From the NCBI GenBank assembly GCA_964057225.1, contig CAXKVF010000073.1:620001-684000 (forward strand): a stretch of 64,000 nucleotides of DNA, given 5' to 3'. The stretch is from Auanema rhodensis (Eukaryota > Nematoda > Chromadorea > Rhabditida > Rhabditidae). Below the pieces are notes generated by a model. It ran no database searches, was not told where the DNA came from, and worked only from the letters and a program-made list of their open reading frames with translations. Below, in pieces: positions 11,089 to 24,992 of the stretch; position 1 is the first letter of the stretch; each line of letters begins with the position of its first letter. The translations under genes were made by a program, and so were the position numbers.

Positions 11089-13728
11089 AAATTTCAAAGT
11101 CATGGTTACCATGAACCAATATCAATAAAAATTTGTTTTCAGACTAATATGGACATGGGGAATCTAATTTTGAAAACCGCATCTCTTTATCTTTCACGTG
11201 AAGCGAGTTACATACCAAGTGCACATCACGTGTACATTTAATTAGCATAAATTAAAGTTCACGTAAATTTCAAAGTCATGGTTACCATGAACCAATATCA
11301 ATAAAAATTTGTTTTTAGACTAATATGGACATGGGGAATCTAATTTTGAAAACCGCATCTCTTTATCTTTCACGTGAAGCGAGTTACATACCAAGTGCAC
11401 ATCACGTGTACATTTAATTAGCATAAATTAAAGTTCACGTAAATTTCAAAGTCATGGTTACCATGCACCAATATCAATAAAAATTTGTTTTTAGACTAAT
11501 ATGGACATGGGGAATCTAATTTTGAAAACCGCATCTCTTTATCTTTCACGTGAAGCGAGTTACATACCAAGTGCACATCACGTGTACATTTAATTAGCAT
11601 AAATTAAAGTTCACGTAAATTTCAAAGTCATGGTTACCATGAACCAATATCAATAAAAATTTGTTTTTAGACTAATATGGACATGGGGAATCTAATTTTG
11701 AAAACCGCATCTCTTTATCTTTCACGTGAAGCGAGTTACATACCAAGTGCACATCACGTGTACATTTAATTAGCATAAATTAAAGTTCACGTAAATTTCA
11801 AAGTCATGGTTACCATGCACCAATATCAATAAAAATTTGTTTTTATACTAATATGGACATGGGGAATCTAATTTTGAAAACCGCATCTCTTTATCTTTCA
11901 CGTGAAGCGAGTTACATACCAAGTGCACATCACGTGTACATTTAATTAGCATAAATTAAAGTTCACGTAAATTTCAAAGTCATGGTTACCATGAACCAAT
12001 ATCAATAAAAATTTGTTTTTAGACTAATATGGACATGGGGAATCTAATTTTGAAAACCGCATCTCTTCATCTTTCACGTGAAGCGAGTTACATACCAAGT
12101 GCACATCACGTGTACATTTAATTAGCATAAATTAAAGTTCACGTAAATTTCAAAGTCATGGTTACCATGCACCAATATCAATAAAAATTTGTTTTTAGAC
12201 TAATATGGACATGGGGAATCTAATTTTGAAAACCGCATCTCTTTTTCTTTCACGTGAAGCGAGTTACATACCAAGTGCACATCACGTGTACATTTAATTA
12301 GCATAAATTAAAGTTCACGTAAATTTCAAAGTCATGGTTACCATGCACCAATATCAATAAAAATTTGTTTTTAGACTAATATGGACATGGGGAATCTAAT
12401 TTTGAAAACCGCATCTCTTTATCTTTCACGTGAAGCGAGTTACATACCAAGTGCACATCACGTGTACAATTAATTAGCATAAATTAAAGTTCACGTAAAT
12501 TTCAAAGTCATGGTTACCATGAACCAATATCAATAAAAATTTGTTTTTAGACTAATATGGACATGGGGAATCTAATTTTGAAAACCGCATCTCTTTATCT
12601 TTCACGTGAAGCGAGTTACATACCAAGTGCACATCACGTGTACATTTAATTAGCATAAATTAAAGTTCACGTAAATTTCAAAGTCATGGTTACCATGAAC
12701 CAATATCAATAAAAATTTGTTTTTAGACTAATATGGACATGGGGAATCTATTTTTGAAAACCGCATCTCTTTATCTTTCACGTGAAGCGAGTTACATACC
12801 AAGTGCACATCACGTGTACATTTAATTAGCATAAATTAAAGTTCACGTAAATTTCAAAGTCATGGTTACCATGAACCAATATCAATAAAAATTTGTTTTT
12901 AGACTAATATGGACATGGGGAATCTAATTTTGAAAACCGCATCTCTTTATCTTTCACGTGAAGCGAGTTACATACCAAGTGCACATCACGTGTACATTTA
13001 ATTAGCATAAATTAAAGTTCACGTAAATTTCAAAGTCATGGTTACCATGCACCAATATCAATAAAAATTTGTTTTTAGACTAATATGGACATGGGGAATC
13101 TAATTTTGAAAACCGCATCTCTTTATCTTTCACGTGAAGCGAGTTACATACCAAGTGCACATCACGTGTACATTTAATTAGCATAAATTAAAGTTCACGT
13201 AAATTTCAAAGTCATGGTTACCATGAACCAATATCAATAAAAATTTGTTTTTAGACTAATATGGACATGAGGAATCTAATTTTGAAAACCGCATCTCTTC
13301 ATCTTTCACGTGAAGCGAGTTACATACCAAGTGCACATCACGTGTACATTTAATTAGCATAAATTAAAGTTCACGTAAATTTCAAAGTCATGGTTACCAT
13401 GAACCAATATCAATAAAAATTTGTTTTTAGACTAATATGGACATGGGGAATCTAATTTTGAAAACCGCATCTCTTTATCTTTCACGTGAAGCGAGTTACA
13501 TACCAAGTGCACATCACGTGTACATTTAATTATCATAAATTAAAGTTCACGTAAATTTCAAAGTCATGGTTACCATGAACCAATATCAATAAAAATTTGT
13601 TTTTAGACTAATATGGACATGGGGAATCTAATTTTGAAAACCGCATCTCTTTATCTTTCACGTGAAGCGAGTTACATACCAAGTGCACATCACGTGTACA
13701 TTTAATTAGCATAAATTAAAGTTCACGT

Positions 13729-13904
13729 AAATTTCAAAGTCATGGTTACCATGAACCAATATCAATAAAAATTTGTTTTTAGACTAATATGGACATGGGG
13801 AATCTAATTTTGAAAACCGCATCTCTTCATCTTTCACGTGAAGCGAGTTACATACCAAGTGCACATCACGTGTACAATTAATTAGCATAAATTAAAGTTC
13901 ACGT
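13729..13904 (+). repeat. Chimeric monomer: AACCA+100C front, 149A back
   Basis: Elsewhere 100C goes with AACCA and is followed by a CACCA+101T monomer and then a CACCA+149A monomer (for example 11969-12496). Here one monomer has AACCA and 100C in its front part and 149A in its rear, and is followed directly by AAGCA+51C as a 149A monomer normally is. This is what an in-register unequal exchange between positions 100 and 149 would leave, removing two monomers (352 bp). The same chimera is seen at 50512-50687. Confidence 0.75.
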
Positions 13905-15136
13905 AAATTTCAAAGTCATGGTTACCATGAAGCAATATCAATAAAAATTTGTTTCTAGACTAAGATGGACATGGGGAATCTAATTTTGAAAACCGCAGCT
14001 CTTTATCTTTCACGTGAAGCGAGTTACATACCAAGTGCACATCACGTGTACATTTAATTAGCATAAATTAAAGTTCACGTAAATTTCAAAGTCATGGTTA
14101 CCATGAAGCAATATCAATAAAAATTTGTTTTTAGACTAATATGGACATGGGGAATCTAATTTTGAAAACCACATCTCTTTATCTTTCACGTGAAGCGAGT
14201 TACATACCAAGTGCACATCACGTGTACATTTAATTAGCATAAATTAAAGTTCACGTAAATTTCAAAGTCATGGTTACCATGAACCAATATCAATAAAAAT
14301 TTGTTTTTAGACTAATATGGACATGGGGAATCTAATTTTGAAAACCGCATCTCTTTATCTTTCACGTGAAGCGAGTTACATACCAAGTGCACATCACGTG
14401 TACATTTAATTAGCATAAATTAAAGTTCACGTAAATTTCAAAGTCATGGTTACCATGAACTAATATCAATAAAAATTTGTTTTTAGACTAATATGGACAT
14501 GGGGAATCTAATTTTGAAAACCGCATCTCTTTATCTTTCACGTGAAGCGAGTTACATACCAAGTGCACATCACGAGTACATTTAATTAGCATAAATTAAA
14601 GTTCACGTAAATTTCAAAGTCATGGTTACCATGAACCAATATCAATAAAAATTTGTTTTTAGACTAATATGGACATGGGGAATCTAATTTTGAAAACCGC
14701 ATCTCTTTATCTTTCACGTGAAGCGAGTTACATACCAAGTGCACATCACGTGTACATTTAATTAGCATAAATTAAAGTTCACGTAAATTTCAAAGTCATG
14801 GTTACCATGAACCAATATCAATAAAAATTTGTTTTTAGACTAATATGGACATGGGGAATCTAATTTTGAAAACCGCATCTCTTTATCTTTCACGTGAAGC
14901 GAGTTACATACCAAGTGCACATCACGTGTACATTTAATTAGCATTAATTAAAGTTCACGTAAATTTCAAAGTCATGGTTACCATGCACCAATATCAATAA
15001 AAATTTGTTTTTAGACTAATATGGACATGGGGAATCTAATTTTGAAAACCGCATCTCTTTATCTTTCACGTGAAGCGAGTTACATACCAAGTGCACATCA
15101 CGTGTACATTTAATTAGCATAAATTAAAGTTCACGT

Positions 15137-16720
15137 AAATTTCAAAGTCATGGTTACCATGAACCAATATCAATAAAAATTTGTTTTTAGACTAAGATGG
15201 ACATGGGGAATCTAATTTTGAAAACCGCATCTCTTTATCTTTCACGTGAAGCGAGTTACATACCAAGTGCACATCACGTGTACATTTAATTAGCATAAAT
15301 TAAAGTTCACGTAAATTTCAAAGTCATGGTTACCATGAAGCAATATCAATAAAAATTTGTTTTTAGACTAATATGGACATGGGGAATCTAATTTTGAAAA
15401 CCACATCTCTTTATCTTTCACGTGAAGCGAGTTACATACCAAGTGCACATCACGTGTACATTTAATTAGCATAAATTAAAGTTCACGTAAATTTCAAAGT
15501 CATGGTTACCATGAACCAATATCAATAAAAATTTGTTTTTAGACTAATATGGACATGGGGAATCTAATTTTGAAAACCGCATCTCTTTATCTTTCACGTG
15601 AAGCGAGTTACATACCAAGTGCACATCACGTGTACATTTAATTAGCATAAATTAAAGTTCACGTAAATTTCAAAGTCATGGTTACCATGAACTAATATCA
15701 ATAAAAATTTGTTTTTAGACTAATATGGACATGGGGAATCTAATTTTGAAAACCGCATCTCTTTATCTTTCACGTGAAGCGAGTTACATACCAAGTGCAC
15801 ATCACGTGTACATTTAATTAGCATAAATTAAAGTTCACGTAAATTTCAAAGTCATGGTTACCATGAACCAATATCAATAAAAATTTGTTTTTAGACTAAT
15901 ATGGACATGGGGAATCTAATTTTGAAAACCGCATCTCTTTATCTTTCACGTGAAGCGAGTTACATACCAAGTGCACATCACGTGTACATTTAATTAGCAT
16001 AAATTAAAGTTCACGTAAATTTCAAAGTCATGGTTACCATGAACCAATATCAATAAAAATTTGTTTTTAGACTAATATGGACATGGGGAATCTATTTTTG
16101 AAAACCGCATCTCTTTATCTTTCACGTGAAGCGAGTTACATACCAAGTGCACATCACGTGTACATTTAATTAGCATAAATTAAAGTTCACGTAAATTTCA
16201 AAGTCATGGTTACCATGAACCAATATCAATAAAAATTTGTTTTTAGACTAATATGGACATGGGGAATCTAATTTTGAAAACCGCATCTCTTTATCTTTCA
16301 CGTGAAGCGAGTTACATACCAAGTGCACATCACGTGTACATTTAATTAGCATAAATTAAAGTTCACGTAAATTTCAAAGTCATGGTTACCATGCACCAAT
16401 ATCAATAAAAATTTGTTTTTAGACTAATATGGACATGGGGAATCTAATTTTGAAAACCGTATCTCTTTATATTTCACGTGAAGCGAGTTACATACCAAGT
16501 GCACATCACGTGTACATTTAATTAGCATAAATTAAAGTTCACGTAAATTTCAAAGTCATGGTTACCATGAACCAATATCAATAAAAATTTGTTTTTAGAC
16601 TAATATGGACATGAGGAATCTAATTTTGAAAACCGCATCTCTTCATCTTTCACGTGAAGCGAGTTACATACCAAGTGCACATCACGTGTACATTTAATTA
16701 GCATAAATTAAAGTTCACGT
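15137..16720 (+). repeat. 9-monomer block shared with the downstream 12-mer
   Basis: The order is 60G, AAGCA+91A, AACCA, AACTA, AACCA, 79T, AACCA, CACCA with 92T and 103A, AACCA with 70A and 100C. It matches 21297-22880 and 23409-24992, 6160 and 8272 bp away. It lacks the C174 to T change seen after 79T in those copies, so it is the older form or a sister form of the unit. Confidence 0.85.
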
Positions 16721-17424
16721 AAATTTCAAAGTCATGGTTACCATGAACCAATATCAATAAAAATTTGTTTTTAGACTAATATGGACATGGGGAATCTAAT
16801 TTTGAAAACCGCATCTCTTTATCTTTCACGTGAAGCGAGTTACATACCAAGTGCACATCACGTGTACATTTAATTAGCATAAATTAAAGTTCACGTAAAT
16901 TTCAAAGTCATGGTTACCATGAACCAATATCAATAAAAATTTGTTTTTAGACTAATATGGACATGGGGAATCTAATTTTGAAAACCGCATCTCTTTATCT
17001 TTCACGTGAAGCGAGTTACATACCAAGTGCACATCACGTGTACATTTAATTAGCATAAATTAAAGTTCACGTAAATTTCAAAGTCATGGTTACCATGAAC
17101 CAATATCAATAAAAATTTGTTTTTAGACTAATATGGACATGGGGAATCTAATTTTGAAAACCGCATCTCTTTATCTTTCACGTGAAGCGAGTTACATACC
17201 AAGTGCACATCACGTGTACATTTAATTAGCATAAATTAAAGTTCACGTAAATTTCAAAGTCATGGTTACCATGAACCAATATCAATAAAAATTTGTTTTT
17301 AGACTAATATGGACATGGGGAATCTAATTTTGAAAACCGCATCTCTTTATCTTTCACGTGAAGCGAGTTACATACCAAGTGCACATCACGTGTACATTTA
17401 ATTAGCATAAATTAAAGTTCACGT

Positions 17425-19888
17425 AAATTTCAAAGTCATGGTTACCATGAACCAATATCAATAAAAATTTGTTTTTAGACTAATATGGACATGGGGAATC
17501 TAATTTTGAAAACCGCATCTCTTCATCTTTCACGTGAAGCGAGTTACATACCAAGTGCACATCACGTGTACATTTAATTAGCATAAATTAAAGTTCACGT
17601 AAATTTCAAAGTCATGGTTACCATGCACAAATATCAATAAAAATTTGTTTTTAGACTAATATGGACATGGGGAATCTAATTTTGAAAACCGCATCTCTTT
17701 ATCTTTCACGTGAAGCGAGTTACATACCAAGTGCACATCACGTGTACATTTAATTAGCATAAATTAAAGTTCACGTAAATTTCAAAGTCATGGTTACCAT
17801 GCACCAATATCAATAAAAATTTGTTTTTAGACTAATATGGACATGGGGAATCTAATTTTGAAAACCGCATCTCTTTATCTTTCACGTGGAGCGAGTTACA
17901 TACCAAGTGCACATCACGTGTACATTTAATTAGCATAAATTAAAGTTCACGTAAATTTCAAAGTCATGGTTACCATGAAGCAATATCAATAAAAATTTGT
18001 TTTTAGACTAATATGGACATGGGGAATCTAATTTTGAAAACCGCATCTCTTTATCTTTCACGTGAAGCGAGTTACATACCAAGTGCACATCACGTGTACA
18101 TTTAATTAGCATAAATTAAAGTTCACGTAAATTTCAAAGTCATGGTTACCATGCACCAATATCAATAAAAATTTGTTTTTAGACTAATATGGACATGGGG
18201 AATCTAATTTTGAAAACCGCATCTCTTTATCTTTCACGTGAAGCGAGTTACATACCAAGTGCACATCACGTGTACATTTAATTAGCATAAATTAAAGTTC
18301 ACGTAAATTTCAAAGTCATGGTTACCATGAACCAATATCAATAAAAATTTGTTTTTAGACTAATATGGACATGGGGAATCTAATTTTGAAAACCGCATCT
18401 CTTCATCTTTCACGTGAAGCGAGTTACATACCAAGTGCACATCACGTGTACATTTAATTAGCATAAATTAAAGTTCACGTAAATTTCAAAGTCATGGTTA
18501 CCATGCACCAATATCAATAAAAATTTGTTTTTAGACTAATATGGACATGGGGAATCTAATTTTGAAAACCGCATCTCTTTTTCTTTCACGTGAAGCGAGT
18601 TACATACCAAGTGCACATCACGTGTACATTTAATTAGCATAAATTAAAGTTCACGTAAATTTCAAAGTCATGGTTACCATGCACCAATATCAATAAAAAT
18701 TTGTTTTTAGACTAATATGGACATGGGGAATCTAATTTTGAAAACCGCATCTCTTTATCTTTCACGTGAAGCGAGTTACATACCAAGTGCACATCACGTG
18801 TACATTTAATTAGCATAAATTAAAGTTCACGTAAATTTCAAAGTCATGGTTACCATGAACCAATATCAATAAAAATTTGTTTTTAGACTAATATGGACAT
18901 GGGGAATCTAATTTTGAAAACCGCATCTCTTCATCTTTCACGTGAAGCGAGTTACATACCAAGTGCACATCACGTGTACATTTAATTAGCATAAATTAAA
19001 GTTCACGTAAATTTCAAAGTCATGGTTACCATGCACCAATATCAATAAAAATTTGTTTTTAGACTAATATGGACATGGGGAATCTAATTTTGAAAACCGC
19101 ATCTCTTTTTCTTTCACGTGAAGCGAGTTACATACCAAGTGCACATCACGTGTACATTTAATTAGCATAAAATAAAGTTCACGTAAATTTCAAAGTCATG
19201 GTTACCATGCACCAATATCAATAAAAATTTGTTTTTAGACTAATATGGACATGGGGAATCTAATTTTGAAAACCGCATCTCTTTATCTTTCACGTGAAGC
19301 GAGTTACATACCAAGTGCACATCACGTGTACAATTAATTAGCATAAATTAAAGTTCACGTAAATTTCAAAGTCATGGTTACCATGAAGCAATATCAATAA
19401 AAATTTGTTTCTAGACTAATATGGACATGGGGAATCTAATTTTGAAAACCGCATCTCTTTATCTTTCACGTGAAGCGAGTTACATACCAAGTGCACATCA
19501 CGTGTACATTTAATTAGCATAAATTAAAGTTCACGTAAATTTCAAAGTCATGGTTACCATGAAGCAATATCAATAAAAATTTGTTTTTAGACTAATATGG
19601 ACATGGGGAATCTAATTTTGAAAACCACATCTCTTTATCTTTCACGTGAAGCGAGTTACATACCAAGTGCACATCACGTGTACATTTAATTAGCATAAAT
19701 TAAAGTTCACGTAAATTTCAAAGTCATGGTTACCATGAACCAATATCAATAAAAATTTGTTTTTAGACTAATATGGACATGGGGAATCTAATTTTGAAAA
19801 CCGCATCTCTTTATCTTTCACGTGAAGCGAGTTACATACCAAGTGCACATCACGTGTACATTTAATTAGCATAAATTAAAGTTCACGT
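17425..19888 (+). repeat. 14-monomer block, first copy (partner 27281-29744)
   Basis: The order is AACCA+100C, CACAA, CACCA+113G, AAGCA, CACCA, AACCA+100C, CACCA+101T, CACCA, AACCA+100C, CACCA+101T, CACCA+149A, AAGCA+51C, AAGCA+91A, AACCA. All fourteen states recur in order starting 9856 bp downstream. A private A for T in the second arm of the AT-rich inverted repeat is seen near 19170. Confidence 0.85.
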
Positions 19889-20592
19889 AAATTTCAAAGT
19901 CATGGTTACCATGAACTAATATCAATAAAAATTTGTTTTTAGACTAATATGGACATGGGGAATCTAATTTTGAAAACCGCATCTCTTTATCTTTCACGTG
20001 AAGCGAGTTACATACCAAGTGCACATCACGTGTACATTTAATTAGCATAAATTAAAGTTCACGTAAATTTCAAAGTCATGGTTACCATGAACCAATATCA
20101 ATAAAAATTTGTTTTTAGACTAATATGGACATGGGGAATCTAATTTTGAAAACCGCATCTCTTTATCTTTCACGTGAAGCGAGTTACATACCAAGTGCAC
20201 ATCACGTGTACATTTAATTAGCATAAATTAAAGTTCACGTAAATTTCAAAGTCATGGTTACCATGAACCAATATCAATAAAAATTTGTTTTTAGACTAAT
20301 ATGGACATGGGGAATCTAATTTTGAAAACCGCATCTCTTTATCTTTCACGTGAAGCGAGTTACATACCAAGTGCACATCACGTGTACATTTAATTAGCAT
20401 AAATTAAAGTTCACGTAAATTTCAAAGTCATGGTTACCATGAACCAATATCAATAAAAATTTGTTTTTAGACTAATATGGACATGGGGAATCTAATTTTG
20501 AAAACCGCATCTCTTTATCTTTCACGTGAAGCGAGTTACATACCAAGTGCACATCACGTGTACATTTAATTAGCATAAATTAAAGTTCACGT

Positions 20593-23500
20593 AAATTTCA
20601 AAGTCATGGTTACCATGAACCAATATCAATAAAAATTTGTTTTTAGACTAATATGGACATGAGGAATCTAATTTTGAAAACCGCATCTCTTCATCTTTCA
20701 CGTGAAGCGAGTTACATACCAAGTGCACATCACGTGTACATTTAATTAGCATAAATTAAAGTTCACGTAAATTTCAAAGTCATGGTTACCATGAACCAAT
20801 ATCAATAAAAATTTGTTTTTAGACTAATATGGACATGGGGAATCTAATTTCGAAAACCGCATCTCTTTATCTTTCACGTGAAGCGAGTTACATACCAAGT
20901 GCACATCACGTGTACATTTAATTAGCATAAATTAAAGTTCACGTAAACTTCAAAGTCATGGTTACCATGCACCAATATCAATAAAAATTTGTTTTTAGAC
21001 TAATATGGACATGGGGAATCTAATTTTGAAAACCGCATCTCTTTATCTTTCACGTGAAGCGAGTTACATACCAAGTGCACATCACGTGTACATTTAATTA
21101 GCATAAATTAAAGTTCACGTAAATTTCAAAGTCATGGTTACCATGCACAAATATCAATAAAAATTTGTTTTTAGACTAATATGGACATGGGGAATCTAAT
21201 TTTGAAAACCGCATCTCTTTATCTTTCACGTGAAGCGAGTTACATACCAAGTGCACATCACGTGTACATTTAATTAGCATAAATTAAAGTTCACGTAAAT
21301 TTCAAAGTCATGGTTACCATGAACCAATATCAATAAAAATTTGTTTTTAGACTAAGATGGACATGGGGAATCTAATTTTGAAAACCGCATCTCTTTATCT
21401 TTCACGTGAAGCGAGTTACATACCAAGTGCACATCACGTGTACATTTAATTAGCATAAATTAAAGTTCACGTAAATTTCAAAGTCATGGTTACCATGAAG
21501 CAATATCAATAAAAATTTGTTTTTAGACTAATATGGACATGGGGAATCTAATTTTGAAAACCACATCTCTTTATCTTTCACGTGAAGCGAGTTACATACC
21601 AAGTGCACATCACGTGTACATTTAATTAGCATAAATTAAAGTTCACGTAAATTTCAAAGTCATGGTTACCATGAACCAATATCAATAAAAATTTGTTTTT
21701 AGACTAATATGGACATGGGGAATCTAATTTTGAAAACCGCATCTCTTTATCTTTCACGTGAAGCGAGTTACATACCAAGTGCACATCACGTGTACATTTA
21801 ATTAGCATAAATTAAAGTTCACGTAAATTTCAAAGTCATGGTTACCATGAACTAATATCAATAAAAATTTGTTTTTAGACTAATATGGACATGGGGAATC
21901 TAATTTTGAAAACCGCATCTCTTTATCTTTCACGTGAAGCGAGTTACATACCAAGTGCACATCACGTGTACATTTAATTAGCATAAATTAAAGTTCACGT
22001 AAATTTCAAAGTCATGGTTACCATGAACCAATATCAATAAAAATTTGTTTTTAGACTAATATGGACATGGGGAATCTAATTTTGAAAACCGCATCTCTTT
22101 ATCTTTCACGTGAAGCGAGTTACATACCAAGTGCACATCACGTGTACATTTAATTAGCATAAATTAAAGTTCACGTAAATTTCAAAGTCATGGTTACCAT
22201 GAACCAATATCAATAAAAATTTGTTTTTAGACTAATATGGACATGGGGAATCTATTTTTGAAAACCGCATCTCTTTATCTTTCACGTGAAGCGAGTTACA
22301 TACCAAGTGCACATCACGTGTACATTTAATTAGCATAAATTAAAGTTCATGTAAATTTCAAAGTCATGGTTACCATGAACCAATATCAATAAAAATTTGT
22401 TTTTAGACTAATATGGACATGGGGAATCTAATTTTGAAAACCGCATCTCTTTATCTTTCACGTGAAGCGAGTTACATACCAAGTGCACATCACGTGTACA
22501 TTTAATTAGCATAAATTAAAGTTCACGTAAATTTCAAAGTCATGGTTACCATGCACCAATATCAATAAAAATTTGTTTTTAGACTAATATGGACATGGGG
22601 AATCTAATTTTGAAAACCGTATCTCTTTATATTTCACGTGAAGCGAGTTACATACCAAGTGCACATCACGTGTACATTTAATTAGCATAAATTAAAGTTC
22701 ACGTAAATTTCAAAGTCATGGTTACCATGAACCAATATCAATAAAAATTTGTTTTTAGACTAATATGGACATGAGGAATCTAATTTTGAAAACCGCATCT
22801 CTTCATCTTTCACGTGAAGCGAGTTACATACCAAGTGCACATCACGTGTACATTTAATTAGCATAAATTAAAGTTCACGTAAATTTCAAAGTCATGGTTA
22901 CCATGAACCAATATCAATAAAAATTTGTTTTTAGACTAATATGGACATGGGGAATCTAATTTCGAAAACCGCATCTCTTTATCTTTCACGTGAAGCGAGT
23001 TACATACCAAGTGCACATCACGTGTACATTTAATTAGCATAAATTAAAGTTCACGTAAACTTCAAAGTCATGGTTACCATGCACCAATATCAATAAAAAT
23101 TTGTTTTTAGACTAATATGGACATGGGGAATCTAATTTTGAAAACCGCATCTCTTTATCTTTCACGTGAAGCGAGTTACATACCAAGTGCACATCACGTG
23201 TACATTTAATTAGCATAAATTAAAGTTCACGTAAATTTCAAAGTCATGGTTACCATGCACAAATATCAATAAAAATTTGTTTTTAGACTAATATGGACAT
23301 GGGGAATCTAATTTTGAAAACCGCATCTCTTTATCTTTCACGTGAAGCGAGTTACATACCAAGTGCACATCACGTGTACATTTAATTAGCATAAATTAAA
23401 GTTCACGTAAATTTCAAAGTCATGGTTACCATGAACCAATATCAATAAAAATTTGTTTTTAGACTAAGATGGACATGGGGAATCTAATTTTGAAAACCGC

Positions 23501-24992
23501 ATCTCTTTATCTTTCACGTGAAGCGAGTTACATACCAAGTGCACATCACGTGTACATTTAATTAGCATAAATTAAAGTTCACGTAAATTTCAAAGTCATG
23601 GTTACCATGAAGCAATATCAATAAAAATTTGTTTTTAGACTAATATGGACATGGGGAATCTAATTTTGAAAACCACATCTCTTTATCTTTCACGTGAAGC
23701 GAGTTACATACCAAGTGCACATCACGTGTACATTTAATTAGCATAAATTAAAGTTCACGTAAATTTCAAAGTCATGGTTACCATGAACCAATATCAATAA
23801 AAATTTGTTTTTAGACTAATATGGACATGGGGAATCTAATTTTGAAAACCGCATCTCTTTATCTTTCACGTGAAGCGAGTTACATACCAAGTGCACATCA
23901 CGTGTACATTTAATTAGCATAAATTAAAGTTCACGTAAATTTCAAAGTCATGGTTACCATGAACTAATATCAATAAAAATTTGTTTTTAGACTAATATGG
24001 ACATGGGGAATCTAATTTTGAAAACCGCATCTCTTTATCTTTCACGTGAAGCGAGTTACATACCAAGTGCACATCACGTGTACATTTAATTAGCATAAAT
24101 TAAAGTTCACGTAAATTTCAAAGTCATGGTTACCATGAACCAATATCAATAAAAATTTGTTTTTAGACTAATATGGACATGGGGAATCTAATTTTGAAAA
24201 CCGCATCTCTTTATCTTTCACGTGAAGCGAGTTACATACCAAGTGCACATCACGTGTACATTTAATTAGCATAAATTAAAGTTCACGTAAATTTCAAAGT
24301 CATGGTTACCATGAACCAATATCAATAAAAATTTGTTTTTAGACTAATATGGACATGGGGAATCTATTTTTGAAAACCGCATCTCTTTATCTTTCACGTG
24401 AAGCGAGTTACATACCAAGTGCACATCACGTGTACATTTAATTAGCATAAATTAAAGTTCATGTAAATTTCAAAGTCATGGTTACCATGAACCAATATCA
24501 ATAAAAATTTGTTTTTAGACTAATATGGACATGGGGAATCTAATTTTGAAAACCGCATCTCTTTATCTTTCACGTGAAGCGAGTTACATACCAAGTGCAC
24601 ATCACGTGTACATTTAATTAGCATAAATTAAAGTTCACGTAAATTTCAAAGTCATGGTTACCATGCACCAATATCAATAAAAATTTGTTTTTAGACTAAT
24701 ATGGACATGGGGAATCTAATTTTGAAAACCGTATCTCTTTATATTTCACGTGAAGCGAGTTACATACCAAGTGCACATCACGTGTACATTTAATTAGCAT
24801 AAATTAAAGTTCACGTAAATTTCAAAGTCATGGTTACCATGAACCAATATCAATAAAAATTTGTTTTTAGACTAATATGGACATGAGGAATCTAATTTTG
24901 AAAACCGCATCTCTTCATCTTTCACGTGAAGCGAGTTACATACCAAGTGCACATCACGTGTACATTTAATTAGCATAAATTAAAGTTCACGT
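20593..24992 (+). repeat. 12-monomer higher-order repeat, about two copies (unit 2112 bp)
   Basis: The unit runs 70A+100C, 83C, CACCA, CACAA, 60G, AAGCA+91A, AACCA, AACTA, AACCA, 79T with C174 to T, AACCA, CACCA with 92T and 103A. Copies are 20593-22704 and 22705-24816, and a third begins with one monomer at 24817-24992 before the order breaks. Rare markers such as TTTCGAAA (near 20850 and 22962), AAACTTC just after it, and 92T/103A recur at exactly 2112 bp. I noticed no difference between the two copies, so this is among the youngest duplications in the window. Confidence 0.93.
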
